A DNA stretch of 41,987 nt, taken from positions 106,302-148,288 of the forward strand of contig NMRA01000222.1 of the NCBI GenBank assembly GCA_002633005.1, given 5' to 3'. Every line of letters begins with the position of its first letter. The first letter of the stretch is position 1. The position numbers and the translations under genes were made by a program. This DNA comes from Phoronis australis (taxonomy: Eukaryota > Phoronida > Phoronidae). The notes below the pieces were generated by a model. The model made no database searches and was not told the origin of the DNA. It saw only the letters and a list, made by a program, of their open reading frames with translations. Shown piece after piece: positions 24,501 to 39,500 of this stretch.

Positions 24501-27500
24501 ACTTAAACTATTAACTGAAACAATCAAAGTACGTACAGAAAATCAACTCTTGAATGGCATGGAAGGAAACCCCGGATTGCCTGCATAGTACAAAAATCTT
24601 TTCGGAAATGGACTAAATAAAGATCAGACAACTGATATGTCAAGTCTGAAATATGAAGCAAGAGTCCAAAAAAGACTTGACTCTGTCCCATTTCCACACG
24701 GTGCAAAAATGCTCCTAAACTTTTCTATCAGTTACACACTGCACACCTGCTCACACAGGAAAAACTGTTCTTCCATGTTTAACATGTCCGAACTAAGCAG
24801 ATAAAAACTTACCTGAGTGACCCCAGACAGCCGCCTTTCCCTATCGTATCCAATGTGCCTCGCACAATCTCAATACCTTCCTCTCCTAGCTGGTTACCTA
24901 TTAATATCAAAAAAATCTGTTAACCTCGACAAATTACCCACTAACACAGCCAAAAACTCAATAACAAGATTTTCATTATAAAATACAATGTCCCTTCATG
25001 GAACACGGAGACCAATACATATTTCATGTGAATGTGAATTTAAAAGAGGGGATCACAGTTTAAAATCATGCTGTCAAATTACCAGTTTTGCCGCAGGATG
25101 TTTAAGGACTGGCACATCAAAGCCCAGGCAGCAAAATAATTATGGAATAAATGATGTCCATCCAACAGAAATTGTTTCTTGGCTACCATTTAAGATTCAG
25201 TTAGCCCGAAAAGTTAAAATATAGAATTCAATCATACCACTACAATCAATAAATTACCATTCAGTTCAAATTTTTCCAAGTGTTCCTTGTTTTCCATCGC
25301 CTCAGCTACTTCATTGGCTCCAGAGTATCGGATCTCATTAAAACCTAAATTGAGTTCCTGGAATAATAAGAGAAATGCAAGTGCCCCTACTAGGTTTTCA
25401 CAATCTGCAACAAACACACTTCACTTTTCCAACACCAGAAGCAGGGCTTGGAATGACCAATGACAACAAAAACGCGGAAACTTTTAAGGCACAAATCATG
25501 CGCGCTACCCAGCCTTGAGATGGTCGATGTGAACCTTTCCCCGACAAAAATCGGGAGGACTAAAAAAACAAACAAAAAACATTACCACCATCAGTAGCAT
25601 GCGTCTATATCCTTTTAGCTCGTCCGTCCACACCCAATCCACACATTTTTGGCTGCAGAGCTGTAGTATTTGTCGCCGCGGTTTACAATAACACGAGACG
25701 CCATTGAAAATCCCACCACGCTATCCCAGATGCCCCGGCAATGTTGACAATTTACGTTCCTCCGAAACAAACATGAAGAGCAACTTCTCCTTTTTGAGGT
25801 GAACGTCGTCTGCAACGCCGCAGTAAGAACGGAATTTGCCGCGAAAATTTCATATCAAATCCGATTTTTTTTACGCGGAAATATAACAAAATGTGCGGAC
25901 AGAACATTTGAAAAAAGCAAAAATCCACGTTTCCGCGGAAAATTCCAAGCCCTGTGCTCCATTGGCTAGTCACCCAGCATTCTATGTTTAAGAACAAATC
26001 CTGGGCTTCAAGGTGTCGTGAGATGTAAACATCCTGTTTCTCAACTGCCATATAGTTTCATTATTCACAGTGAATTAAGCTTCCGCAACTACACGCATGT
26101 AACACATGAATCATCTCAACAGTGATTGGAATTTCAATTCTCCCAATCAAATGTAGCGATATTAGTGTTTACATCCACCAACAATAGAGAATAGGTCTGA
26201 TTTTTATGCGAGACTCGAGTGCTTTTAATGTAAACAGCAACTTGTGAGATGAAAACTATAGCAATGAAGTTGATGGAAATGAACTGGAATGAGTACAGCT
26301 GGTAGTAATGACTGTAAATAGCTCCATGTTCGCTCAATCCAGCGATACTGGCATCTACAGTATTGGTGGGCTTGGGCATGGGGGCTTCTATGACTGGGCA
26401 ACATGAACAGCAAGTGATATCGACAAGGCAAATCAAGATAAATGGTGAATTTCTGTTGTTTTTTAGTTTCTGTGCACTGGGGAAAATATTTGGAGAAACT
26501 TGGAATAATTATCAACCACATTACCAGTGCCAAAATGATGTAAAATTTGGGGATTGCCGGATTACTCAGTGCCGATACACTGCCTGTGGTGTCAAGACGC
26601 ACCTGGCTGATCATGCCAGCATTTGAGTGCAAATTTCGAATAACCTGAACTTTTAGAGAGGCAACTGCAATCACCGATTTTAGGAAATAAGTGAGCAAGG
26701 CATTGGAATGTATATTCTATTAGCACTGACTCCAGGATTTGTACTTTTAAGGCAATGTGACAATAAGGGGAATACCTGGCGATTCATTGCAACCATTTTC
26801 AATTCATTCAAACACAGCACAAGAATGTAATGACGTTTCCTTAGAAGTGCAAAATATGTCTGTGAAGAAAGTTGATGTTTTTAATATCAGGATGTGGTTT
26901 ATAGTGATGTCAACATTTAACGGAGTAACTTGAATCATTTTACTTCACAAAAATTGTGTTAAAGTCTTACTTCCTTGACTACGGTAAAGTGTTATCAATT
27001 TAAGACACAATATGGTGGACAAGTGAACTTTTATTTTTGATTTGTTCAAATGATATGAAGGACCAAATAATGCTTGGCCACGTTCAAGTACCCAGTAATT
27101 ACTATCAGAAGGTGCCATGAAGATTTGTGGCCGGTCATGTGTACTTAGGAAACTGTGAACAATAAAAATTATCAATTTTGACAATCATTTTTTCACAAAA
27201 CTTTTGAAACTTTAACGGATCTGGAGAAATGGTAAAGTCACTTCACTTAAACAGAATATCCTAAAAATAAAACAGCACCGCTAAGCCCAAACTTCACACA
27301 AAATAACATGAATCAAAAATGTCTAGTACAGTAATTTTTCGCCTATTTAGAACACGATGTGACAGACATGTGAAATCCATTTTTGCCAAAGTTCACCACA
27401 AAAATAAAACTCAAGAAAGTGATAGTCTACTTTCAGCTTGATTTGTACCATGTAGATGGTGAAATTGCCATCACTTGTAGCAAGATAATAGGCCTTAGAA

Positions 27501-30500
27501 AAAACTGTTAAATGAGTTTTAACAATTATTTTTGTGCATAATAAGATGAGAATTACCGTATTTATAACCCGAATGTTAGCCAACCTCGCCTATTCTAAGA
27601 CAAGACTTTTTGTCCTCACCAATTCAGTTACAAGAAAGAAATAACAGCTTTACACGGGCCCGAAAAAAAAACTCTGCCTAGAGACTGAGGGCCAGTCACG
27701 AATTGATTCACTAGCATGCACATGTTGGGATGACAAGTTAAGCAACTACACCAAAGTAAACCCCAAAGAGACAATGCAAAAACTAGAACCTACTCTGACA
27801 CGTGTGAGATCCTTCAGACCTTCAGCCAAGGCTATTGCTCCTTCAGTTCGTATTAAACAGTCGCCAAAGTTGATGACTTCTAAGCCTGTTAACTGTGGTA
27901 AAGCCTGTTGAGAAGACAAACGTTATGTGTACATTTATGACATCAGCATTCGTCGATGATAGTTTTAATCATAAATTCATGCAAAAAGCGTAAACGTTAT
28001 CAAGATTGTAGTTTGCAACAACAGCGTTTGTATTTGATGATTTTCATTTCCTTTGTCAGGTACAAAAGTTTTTCCACTAGAACGAAATGTGAAACGAGGT
28101 AGACTTTTGTCGCACTCGCCTGAACGTCGGAAAGTGGTCCCAATCAAAAAAGGGGCTAGTTCACATCTGCTTTAACTAAAGCTGCATTCACACATAAAGA
28201 TTCCACAGGAATAAGATGACCCAGAACCAACAAACAACTGAACAGAATCAGCTGGAGCAACACCAGTGTATGACGATTATCTTCAATTTTTTGTGCTAGA
28301 TAGACTTGTCCCCGATGAACACGCCTATGTCGTAATTACTTGTGCGGATACTTGTTAAAAGAGTTCAGACGAGGACTTTCCTTCTGCTATGTATGTGCAG
28401 AGTGAACGTCATCTATAAGCCCCATTACACCAACTTATTTCCAGATTGTTCATGCACACCTTAAAGTGGTAAGCAACCATTTTTGACATTTCCTTAACTT
28501 TAACATACAGAACCCTGGCGGTCTTGCTGAGACAATTATTAAGAATTATTTAACTGTTCCAGGGCCTGTAGTTACTATCTAACGTGATTTACGAACATGC
28601 ATTCTGTATATTCCAACTACTTTCAACAGCGAGTCATCAAACATTGTGGTTGCTCAGTAGTATTAAACACTAAACCAAGATGTGGAGCTTTTGCTAGGCC
28701 ACTTACAACATCACTTTCCATTGTTGCATGGAGAGCATGAAAATCTGGGCTGGGTAGAATAAATCTTAGGGCTGTTCCAGTAAAATACGTGTGGGAGGGG
28801 GGGGACGGCAGCAGAAATAAAAATTCATGGGTGGTGGTCTTCAGAAAAAAACTCAAATTATGGGTGGTTGTTCCTGTAAGAAGTGATGCATTAAAAATGG
28901 GTGGTATTTTTTGACCTGTTAATGTTGACAGGTTGGTTGCTTCAGCCCAACACATCTCCAAAGAAACCAAAACTCAAAAAATGCAATTGGCATATATCCT
29001 AACTTATCCCAATACCAAAAAGCCCATATTGCCAGTGAACGGAGTGCAATATGTTCACAAAGCCATTAATCAAGTCATGGGCAACTTGATTTGAGCTAAC
29101 TGTTTGTCTGCAGTCCTATTGAATTGAAAAGTTATGCAACACTAAACTGGTGTTAACACATATAAGAAAATTGATGATTTTTAAATAAAAAGTATGAAGA
29201 GTAAGCTTAACAAGTTCCAATATTCACTTGACATAGAAGTATAAAAGAGTTTGTGGAGACAGTTTGAGATTCATAGATCCTTATAATTGAAAAAAATGTT
29301 CATTGAAATTATAGACACGTGGTGAAAAGAGACACCTGGTGGCTGCCAAAAGTATTGCTCACAGGCTACTTTAGTTTTTGACAATATTGGACAAGACAAC
29401 TAGTTCTTGTCTGTCAGTCATCTAAGTTCTTAACAGGTCCTCCTGGAGGCAATTTGTTTGCAAGTGTTGGATTTTATATTTTAACCTAATAAAATAATTA
29501 AAAAATTATGGGTCATGGGTTGGAGAAATAAATGAAAAATATGGGCGGTGGGTACGAAATAAAAGTGCCTTCCCCCCTCCCATACAGATTTTACTGGAAC
29601 AGCCCTTATCTCAAGTTTGAGTGTTGCACAACACAAAATGCATTGTTCAACAATTGCAACGTGATGCGCGAGGACGAAACATCATTGTTGCTATTCAACG
29701 CATTTCTTTTATGCAAATGGTGCAGAGCAATAGCAATCAATGGCAAAAAAGACTAAACAGGGAATCTACACTTTTAATAATAAAGGATATCAAAACGGTT
29801 TTCCTGTCAACATCTTGATGAAATGGTTGGACAACGGGCAACTTTGACCATAAAAGACGACCTCAAATGCAACACCGTCCATAGGCTCTTACACAAATTA
29901 CACAACCCTTAGTCAGTTCCAACACAGTCTTCTCCCCCACGTTTTCTAGATCATACTAAAAACTAGTTGGTGTGACAGGGGCCCTTCTGATAGCAATTTG
30001 GTACCAATCGACAGATCAAGAACAGATCAAAACTGTAGTATAACGACTTAAAATAAGAACAAACCATGGCCATATCTTTGGCACCTTCAGCGGTGAATGT
30101 GTTGTCGTTTAAGTTGATAATTTTTAAATTCTTATTTTTCGCAAAAGCTTTCGCCAGTGCTTTAACACCTGGCGGGTTGATACCATTCTGTGGCATCTGT
30201 ACTTCCTCTAGTGATCCCATAGCCTGGAAGGGAAAAGGACAACACTATTAACAGGTGAGAGCATAACACTATTAACAGGTGAGAGGGCAACACAATTAAC
30301 AGGTGGGAGGACAACACATGTTTACCCATGGTTATCTTGTTTCTCCAAAGTGTTCTGCATTCACGTTCAGTCAGAAAACACTTACTAGTAACCAACACCA
30401 ACTGTGTTCAATTGCGTATCAAGACATTTTGGTTGTTCAGTGTCAGTGAAAGGAGAACCAAGATGCAATCCATTTGCTGAGCTGATTAAGTTACGTTCTA

Positions 30501-33500
30501 TTGTTGCACAGTAACTGTCTTTCCAAGATAATCATGGATCTGTACCAAAAGAAATATCCAAAATGGTGCCGTTGCTTTGAACCTCTAAAGAAAAAAATAT
30601 AATCATTCAGAGTTTCATAGACTTTCCCCGAAATGATTGTCATCTCGCTAAACAACAGTACAGAATATAGTGCACAGAGAGAGTAGGAACCCACTTCCCA
30701 TTACAAAAGCAAACATTTGATTTAGACCCTTATTGACATGAAATTAGTATCAAATTATTCCGCAGTCAAATAAGATGCGATTTCTCAGCTTGAGAAGAAC
30801 CGACAGAATATAATGACAAACGGTCATTTTCCAAGCCCAGAAACCACATTTCAATTCAGTCGGGAACAAGTTGAGCTCTGACAGTAATTTTGTGGTGGTC
30901 TAAATTAATTTTTTGTTGGAAGCTTTATAGCATTTTCAATTCCTTTACCAGCAATTGCAAAGCAAAAGATATCCACTAATGGTCTCCTTATTTAGACACA
31001 TTTTTGTTTTAAATTTTTATTCCGTGTCTGATGTTCTAGCTGCAATTTGCAACAACAAAACTGGACGGCTTGTATACTACCAAGTCAGAAAGCTGTCTAC
31101 AGCTGGCACGATTATCGATTTCGTAATCAGTAACGTAGATAACCATACATATAAAAGTTTCTGAATCCAGCTCCAGGCTAATTCAGAATGCATAGGCTGG
31201 AAAGCGATGATGTGAAAGTATGAGTAACTATTGGCAACAGCTGAACACAGGCTCCAGTTTTTTTTTTTCACTGTGATATATACTTATTGAAGGATACACA
31301 GAACATACAAAGAAATAATAACAAACCCAGAAACCGCGAAGCATTATATCTGGGTTGTNATTACAAAAGCAAACATTTGATTTAGACCCTTATTGACATG
31401 AAATTAGTATCAAATTATTCCGCAGTCAAATAAGATACGATTTCTCAGCTTGAGAAGAACTGACAGAATATAATGACAAACGGTCATTTTCCAAGCCCAG
31501 AAACCACATTTCAATTCAGTCGGGAACAAGTTGAGCTCTGACAGTAATTTTGTGGCGGTCTAAATTAATTTTTTGTTGGAAGCTTTATAGCATTTTCAAT
31601 TCCTTTACCAGCAATTGCAAAGCAAAAGATATCCACTAATGGTCTCCTTATTTACAGTCACATTTTTGTTTTAAATTTTTATTCCGTGTCTGATGTTCTA
31701 GCTGCAATTTGCAACAACAAAACTGGACGGCTTGTATACTACCAAGTCAGAAAGCTGTCTACAGCTGGCATGATTATCGATTTCGTAATCAGTAACGTAG
31801 ATAACCATACAAAAAGTTTCTCAATCCAGCCATCTATTTTGAGACATTGGTAAGCTCCAGGCTAATTCAGAATGCATAGGCTGGAAAGCGATGATGTGAA
31901 AGTATGAGTAACTATTGGCAACAGCTGAACACAGGCTCCAGTGACTAGTCACTCATTCAACCCTGCAATAATACCCTACACACGGTGTCTAGTTTAAAGG
32001 TAGCTTGTATGGAAACCTCTAACAACTCAGTGCAAAACATTGTTATAAGCTAAGGAAACAGACTTATGTGTGCAACATTTTATAGAGTTAGTACAAACAA
32101 ACCTCAAAGACTTCCGCTAGGGCAGCGGATCCTTCGTTTTCCAGGCGCCCCCTGCCAGACACAAATACCCTCAGAGCTAGAGGTTGTCCCGCTGCACTGC
32201 TAGCGCGGTAGCATTCTGACAAACAATTTGCGAGCATCTGGAAAATAGGGAAAATACTCGTAGCAATATAACAGTCTTCCTTCTTTGGCTATCATTATCA
32301 TTATTGAAGACACAAGCAATGTCACGTGCTTCATGGTTGCTTTAAGTGCTCCATCAGTCAAAGCATTCCATGCAAAAATCATAAACTCAAGAAATAAAAA
32401 GACTTGTAGGATATTATCAGTGTAAAGAATTCTGGGAAGGTTTTAATAATCATGCAATTAAAATTCAAACTAACTTTAACGTTTAAACCTCTTGTAGTTT
32501 ATTTTCATTCAATTCTCGACTATTTCTGACATTAAAACAAATAATTCAATCGAAATGTTTTCCAGTACACGTGTACCTAACATCATGTGTACAGCATACA
32601 CCAAAAATAGACTGACAATACGACCTCAAATTGCAAGTGGAACGACTCTAGCATTAGCATTATTGTGCGATACATTTACAATGCAGAAACAAGATGACGT
32701 TACTTGTAGACTAACATAGCTGAAGCGTCCGTCAAACTAACATCTTAAGTTAGCAAAAATTCTACCCGTCCTGTAGCTGTAACGCTTATCTGGCAGCGGA
32801 CAGACAGACACTCACCCTGCCCCCTGTGATTCCTAGGCCGTTGTTGTTCAACCTAAGCTCCTTTAATGTGTAGCACGTCTCACTCTTCAGCAGCTCCTGC
32901 AAACCGACCATGCCATTGGGGCCGAATGCGTTATCACTGAGATCCAGCTCCACTAGCCTGGCATGGCACTTCATTAAGCCATAGCCAAGGTATTTCTGAA
33001 AACAGTCATGTGTTCACTGTTAGTCAGCTTCCACTTGGGCGCAACGGGACTTCGTTTCAAAGGCGCCCAGAGGTCAAACCATGGAGACTACGACAAACTT
33101 TTACAACAAACTAGTGGGAAATGAAAAGCTGTCAAAAATTTTTAAGGAGTGCGATTTGCAATTTGAATTCCTAAATTTATATTTCGCAATTTATTACGCA
33201 ACATCTTTTCTGAACATAAACAAAAAGGATACTAACACACTGGTGATCACATGCATACCGTTTTATAAATATTGACAATTTAAAAAGCACCTTTTCAAAT
33301 TTGCTAAAAATCAAGACTAACTTGTTTTTCTCGACTACTGACAGAACACACTATTACGTTCACATTCACGTTCATAAGCAAACAAAGCCCATCAATTGTT
33401 CACTTGATTGTCATTAGACCGCTCCAACAAAACATGTCAATGAAGCTGGCAAGTAATACGAACTAAAGTCCTGATTTCGGCAATAGTCATTTACTGGGGT

Positions 33501-36500
33501 ACCGGATTTGGAGAACCAGTTTGATTGCCGTTATTCAGTGGAGAAAACTGGTTCTCCAAAATGCGTACCACCTGTAAGTAATGCACTACTTTCAATGAAT
33601 ATGAACTCCAAGGGGGAACGTATCACAACTAAGCTAAGTGCCTTTGCACCATACACACTATGCAATGTGGTACAACAGTCACACTGATGAACAACTTCTT
33701 ACCAAGGCTTCCGGTATTTCTGTTTTCAGCCTCCCCGTGAACATGTCACTCCACAAGGCACGCTGGAACGTAAAACAAGCGTATTTTAACCTTGGTTATT
33801 ACTTTCAATCCATCAAACATCATATGAGTTTCCAACACTCACATTAAGTTTAACATATCGTTACAAGTGTCAGTGGTTGCTGTCATATCTACTTATTGGA
33901 AAAAATAACAAACAAAGACAAAGGGCTCGATTTGACAACCTGCAGGTCGGCAATGCAACCTCGGGTTTCGCTTGTTGACCTGGTGAAAAACACACCACTA
34001 AGCACAAGCTCAAAATACTCATAAAGTAATCATATACAGGAGTCGGAATTGTGTGGCAAAAAACGGAATGGCACATCCATGACATGTGCCATTCATTTAG
34101 GTAACAGCCGACCATGCAAGGGACATTAGGTCTGATTGAAATAGGTCACCACCAACCAGGCGGGATATCTCCAAATTTCCGTTTCATTTTCGAATAAGCA
34201 TCGTTTGTAGTGGCTAAGACTAACGCACCTCCACACCAGGATTTGCTTATTTTGGCAAGCTCACTTTCCCTTTGACAATTTGGGAATATCGCCTGATCGC
34301 ATGTGGTGAGTTAACAGTATGCTTAGCGTCGAACCCTGTAGACACCAAGCTGTTCTAGTACTAGTATCTGTGACAAGTAACAACTGCTTACAGTTTGAAA
34401 TATGGAGACCCTGATTAGACGTATTCAAAAACATAATGAATTCCAGTACACGTGCAATTGTGGTTTACAAGACTGTATTCAATGACCTCGTCTTGACCAT
34501 TGCGACCAGGTCTGACTAAGAGATGACGGAAAGTATAGGTTTAGGAGTGGGAAAATGTTAAAATTGCTAGCAAATTTGTTGAAAAAACTAGCGAGGAAAA
34601 TCTCAGGACTTACGATCACGTTTAGAATGCTGAGCAAGTACAATTTGGCAAGTGAGAGCTCGCCGGGCTGCAGTCATCACAAACATCTGAAGTTGCATTT
34701 TGCAAGCTGGTCTACGCCGAATAGAACCTTGCAGATACATAAGATCTTACCTCAAACTCTGGATGCTTCTCTAGAGCCTCTCCTATCTCTTTGGCTGCAT
34801 CAACTCCCATGGTGTTCCCATCCAGGCGAAGAGCCCTCAGTCGCTCACACTTGTCGATTGCCTCAACAATCTCCTTAGCTGGAAATTAATGTCAACACCA
34901 CAACATATTAACAACTCTGAAAAAAGTGAGTTCCACATTTTCTCAACCATGCTAGCAATGAAATCTCAAATTTATTGTTTGTTTAATGCCTACAATCGAG
35001 AGAATGATATCCAGAAACACAGAGAAACCACAAGACAAAAGCATCGAATCAAAAATACTGTTTTGGATCAGTAAAACTACAGCCCATTTAAGTAATATTT
35101 CCATGAACTGATACTAAAAGATGTTACATGATGCATTTCCCCAGCTGGATAACATCACAGGCATCCTCAGCTTCTGATCGTCTCCAATACACTATATATA
35201 GTACTTACTACAAGGTATGACACTCCTGACCAGAAATTCCATGGGTGCTCCACTTCAGCTGTCTATATCAAACACAAAACTCAATAAATTTACACAAAAC
35301 GAGGTTTCAACAAACCATTAGCAATTGTTCTTTCTTCTAATACCATTTCCGGTGTCCTGATCCAGCGAGATCGCAACAAATTCGTGGTCAAAGCACAAAA
35401 ATGTTCCCAAAAAGCCCACGCATCAAGCCTCCTTGGACGGTTCGAGGTGTCTATTTTCAAAGTATGGCAGATATGCACATGAATGCTGTGCTTTTTATTT
35501 TTCCTCTTTGAATTGATTTAGTAAATCAACTAACTCTCAGTAGATTCTAAGTATTTAGTTACAAACCTGACATGTCACTGAAATGTAGAGTACGTACCCC
35601 TGTGTAGTATACGTACCCCCATGTGAATAAATACCATGAAACAAAAATATTACACGGTAAGTAAGCAACACTTGTCACAGACAGCTTCCTCAATTAAAAG
35701 TGCTAGGTTAAAAGGGTGTTAATTACAAATACATTTGTTTTGGGTGAAATATTAGCATTTGTGTAGTGTACGTACCCCTATATTTTAACATGTGCCTGTT
35801 TTCAAAGAATGACATACAGATATGCACATGACTGCATGCTGTACTTTTTATTTGTTCTCTCTGAATACTGGTAAGTGAACTAACTCTCAGTAGATTTTAA
35901 TGATTTTTTATGAACCTGAAAAGTAATTGAAATGTAGTGTACGTACCCCTGTGTAGTGTACGTACCTTCAATCTCTGTGCTTTTAAGTATTGTCCACAAG
36001 AATTTTTACATACAGCTGCTGTTCTCATGAACAATACTGATATTTCCAAAATGAATACAGTCTGACAAAAAAAAACAATGGACATTATCAAATTTGAGGA
36101 CAATAAAATGCCACACAGGACTTGGCTAGTACTGAAAATCCTAGAAGACACGTCATGTGACAACTGATGTTGCAGAGGCAGGTTCTCCATCTTTCAAGAC
36201 AATTTCAACTTGCAACAAACCAACAAGTAGAGGCAGCACAAAACTTGAGACAGGGCTCGACGCTATTAAAATCGCCAGGTCGCATTTTGCGACCTAGCCA
36301 AAATCCCAGGTCGCATTTTCAAAATCCAGCTCGCATTAGTAAATGCCAGGTCGCAAAATTTTCCCGCCATTTTTACGCGCCAAAATAGATTTTTTAGATC
36401 ATCGAGAAAATGTTTAGATTATGCTCTTACCTGCAGCGTTAAATACTCACAAATTTCGGATCTCAAAATTGACTTCATTCATGCAGGTACGGCCTTACTG

Positions 36501-39500
36501 TTCTTCACGACCGCCATTGAAAGACTCTAGAGCGCAAGGCATGTTGCCGACGTGAAAGTTGAATCAGTGCTCTCTAACTGACTTGTGCATTCGAGTAGCT
36601 AAATTTGCGATGTGAAAAGGGAGAAAATGCCCGTTGAAAAAGTATCCGGGATTTTGTTAGATCTGGCCTGCTACTGGCTGTCATCAAAGTCGTTAACGAT
36701 TCAAACTAACTCGGGTAATGGCGAGTTTGCTCCTCAATACCTTCCAAGTACGGGAAAAATAGGTCAGTCACAAAACGACACGCATGTCACTAGTGTTAAC
36801 TTTCTTTCCGAGGTATAAAACAAAGCCGGGATTTGGTTTTTACATATTGTGAAAAGACGTTTTTGAAAACTGAAGTTGTGTAAAATGAAAGTGACACACC
36901 ATATAAGCTGCGTGTCAATTTTAAACCACACGCGGTCGTTTGTAGTGCGCTATGATGGGCGCTAGCTTGAACTGTGGGCGCTTAATTGGAAATTCTCAAA
37001 ATTTAAGGGGGGACTTTTAATAGATCAGTGAGCGCTTATTATGAAACACTTTAAAGGTAGGGAGTAGGCTTGTGCGTGAGCATAGTCGTTAACCTCAGTG
37101 TTTGCGGTAATAAGATATTAAAACGCTGCAATGGTAAGAAACGTTATAATAATACGATTTTGCGAGGCAAACTCCATCTGGTAGGGGTGACTTTCTGGAT
37201 ATCGTTACCACCTACATTGTACCCTTTTTAGCCACCCGGAATGATTTTTTTAACTGCCCGCTTCAGCCGGAACAAGGTTGTTTCTATAGGAGTCTGAACA
37301 TTTTACGGCGAAGGTGGTTCGGGGAGCGAAAAGTTGCCGGGGGGTGTATAAAGAGAAGAATGAAAAGTTCGCTAACTTGAACCACAATTTCGCATCTAGT
37401 GCCAGTTTAGTTGCAATAGCTGGCTACGGGCATAGAATACAGGGTTTACAGAACATCGACCTCGGGAAACATCGGAACAGGATAACGTTAGTTCTGGGTT
37501 ATATCGGTCCCGGGACATCGGGTCTTTTATAACCGCTGGGAAACTGAGTTCATTTTCAAATAAACCAGAGCCAAGCCGGTATACTCTTTCATTTAGGACT
37601 GTCGCTGTTCTTTGAAGTGGTGCGCACGCGTGAGTTCACGCACTTGAATCGTTGGAGTAGGCCTACACTTTACGTTGGCAACAACGTGTGAAAGACAAAT
37701 CATATTTCGCGCACGTAGCCCCAGAAACAAGTAAAGGGTTTGAGAATTTCTTGGAAAATTGAAAGTAAAGACGTGACCGTCGTTTGGCGATTAACAAGGT
37801 TGTCATTTTCACTTTGGCTGTCTTAATACGATAAAAGGAGAAGCATACCTCAGTCTAAGTCACGATTGTCTGCCGGGACCGCTTGCGCGCTAACGGTGCT
37901 GCAGTGCGATATCAGGGATATTGTCGTGGATATTTGGTACATGTAATAAGGACATCTTATGTGAAAAATAAGCATTTTTGTCCACCACAAAGTTTGGTAA
38001 GTTGATCACTTAAGAATTAATAGAAACACCGTTGTTTTGTGAAGTTTTATTACATGTTAAGCAGTGGCCCGAAACTTTCTTCGGCGAATCCGGGAATTTA
38101 CAAAAGTGGCCGAAAGTGTTAGCCAATGAAACGCGTCAAAGATCGATTCTGCATATCCCATGTTCACGCGACTTGCTTACAAGTCATCGGGAGGGCTGTT
38201 CTCGGTTAGTGTTTCTTTTGAACAACCAAGTAACGGATTAACAAGAGATGCTTTGTATTTGCCAGGTATCTGTTGAGAAGTGTAAAAACTCAGCTCGCAT
38301 TCGTTGGAAATTCCAGGTCGCATTTTGCGACTTGAAACGAGCTGACAAAAATCTCAGCTCGCATTTCCAAATTTCAGGTCGCAAATGCGACCTGCAGCTC
38401 GTTATGTCGAGCCCTGTGAGACCATCCCATACATTTGTGACTTAGTCAAAATTTGACGTTAATTGACTGTGCGTAGTGTACGTACCCCCCAACCAGTACC
38501 ATTTTTTACTGATTACAAGTGGAACACTGGGTTTAGCATTGCTTTAACTATTTTGACCAACTGGTGAATGTAATGAAAACTAAGCAAACAGCACCGATAA
38601 AGTTTTTGAAAAAGTAGTTAATGTCATTTTCTTTTTGTAAGAATCATACTGTAAGAGAAGGAAGTTCTCATTATACTGTGTTAAGATATGCAATGTATCA
38701 TCATCTAGAACAACTTGATCAGCACGGTAATAACTTTTCTTATTTTAGTATGTGATACTAACTTCTTCAATTTAATCAAAAATTTATTAAATTAAAAGCT
38801 ACCTTATGAATTTTTGCATGGTAGAAGTGGGTTGTGACCACAAGTTGTAGTGTTTTATACAATCTGCGATGCATTACGCAATAAAATTTTGTTCGGTGGT
38901 TCTTGAGTAAAAATATTTTAGATTACAAACCTGGAATGATGGTACTTGAAAATAACCCAGCTTTTACAGTTATATGACAACCTTCATTTTTCATCAAAAG
39001 TAGCCACCGAATATGGACCTTGATTTGTGATTTGGCCGCATACCTTGTAGTATTATATGTAATGTATTGGGGACGATCAGAAGCTAAGGACGCCTGTGGT
39101 TAACACATGGGAATCGAACCAATAATCTCGGAAAAAAAACAGTCATGCATGCTAACGATTCGGCCAATTAATTCATAACTGGCAAATGCCCATTGCAGTG
39201 GCTTTACACTACTACAGAGGATGATTTCCGGAGCCAACTTTTACAACACTGGTATCAAATTTGATCTCAAAGTCCGTCCACTCGACGGACCACATGTCTT
39301 GGACCAATGAGTTAACACATTGCTCGGAAAATAATTCCAAGAAAGACGTTAGACTGGTCACATGTATGTGCTGCCGTCTCTCGGCATGGCAGATAGACAT
39401 TTGCTAACAAATACTCCCGTGATTTACCATCTCCAGCCTGATCTAGCTTTAGTCCTTTTCCTGCGAAGCTCAAAACATCTTCTCCTTCAACAGTGGTCTT

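Noticed and set aside
30241-30318. CRISPR array
   Set aside because: The 24-bp units are contiguous without spacers and the DNA is eukaryotic.
39050-39172. Functional tRNA gene on the minus strand
   Set aside because: A and B boxes are present, but the anticodon arm is replaced by a T run and the acceptor stem does not pair. SINE is the better call.
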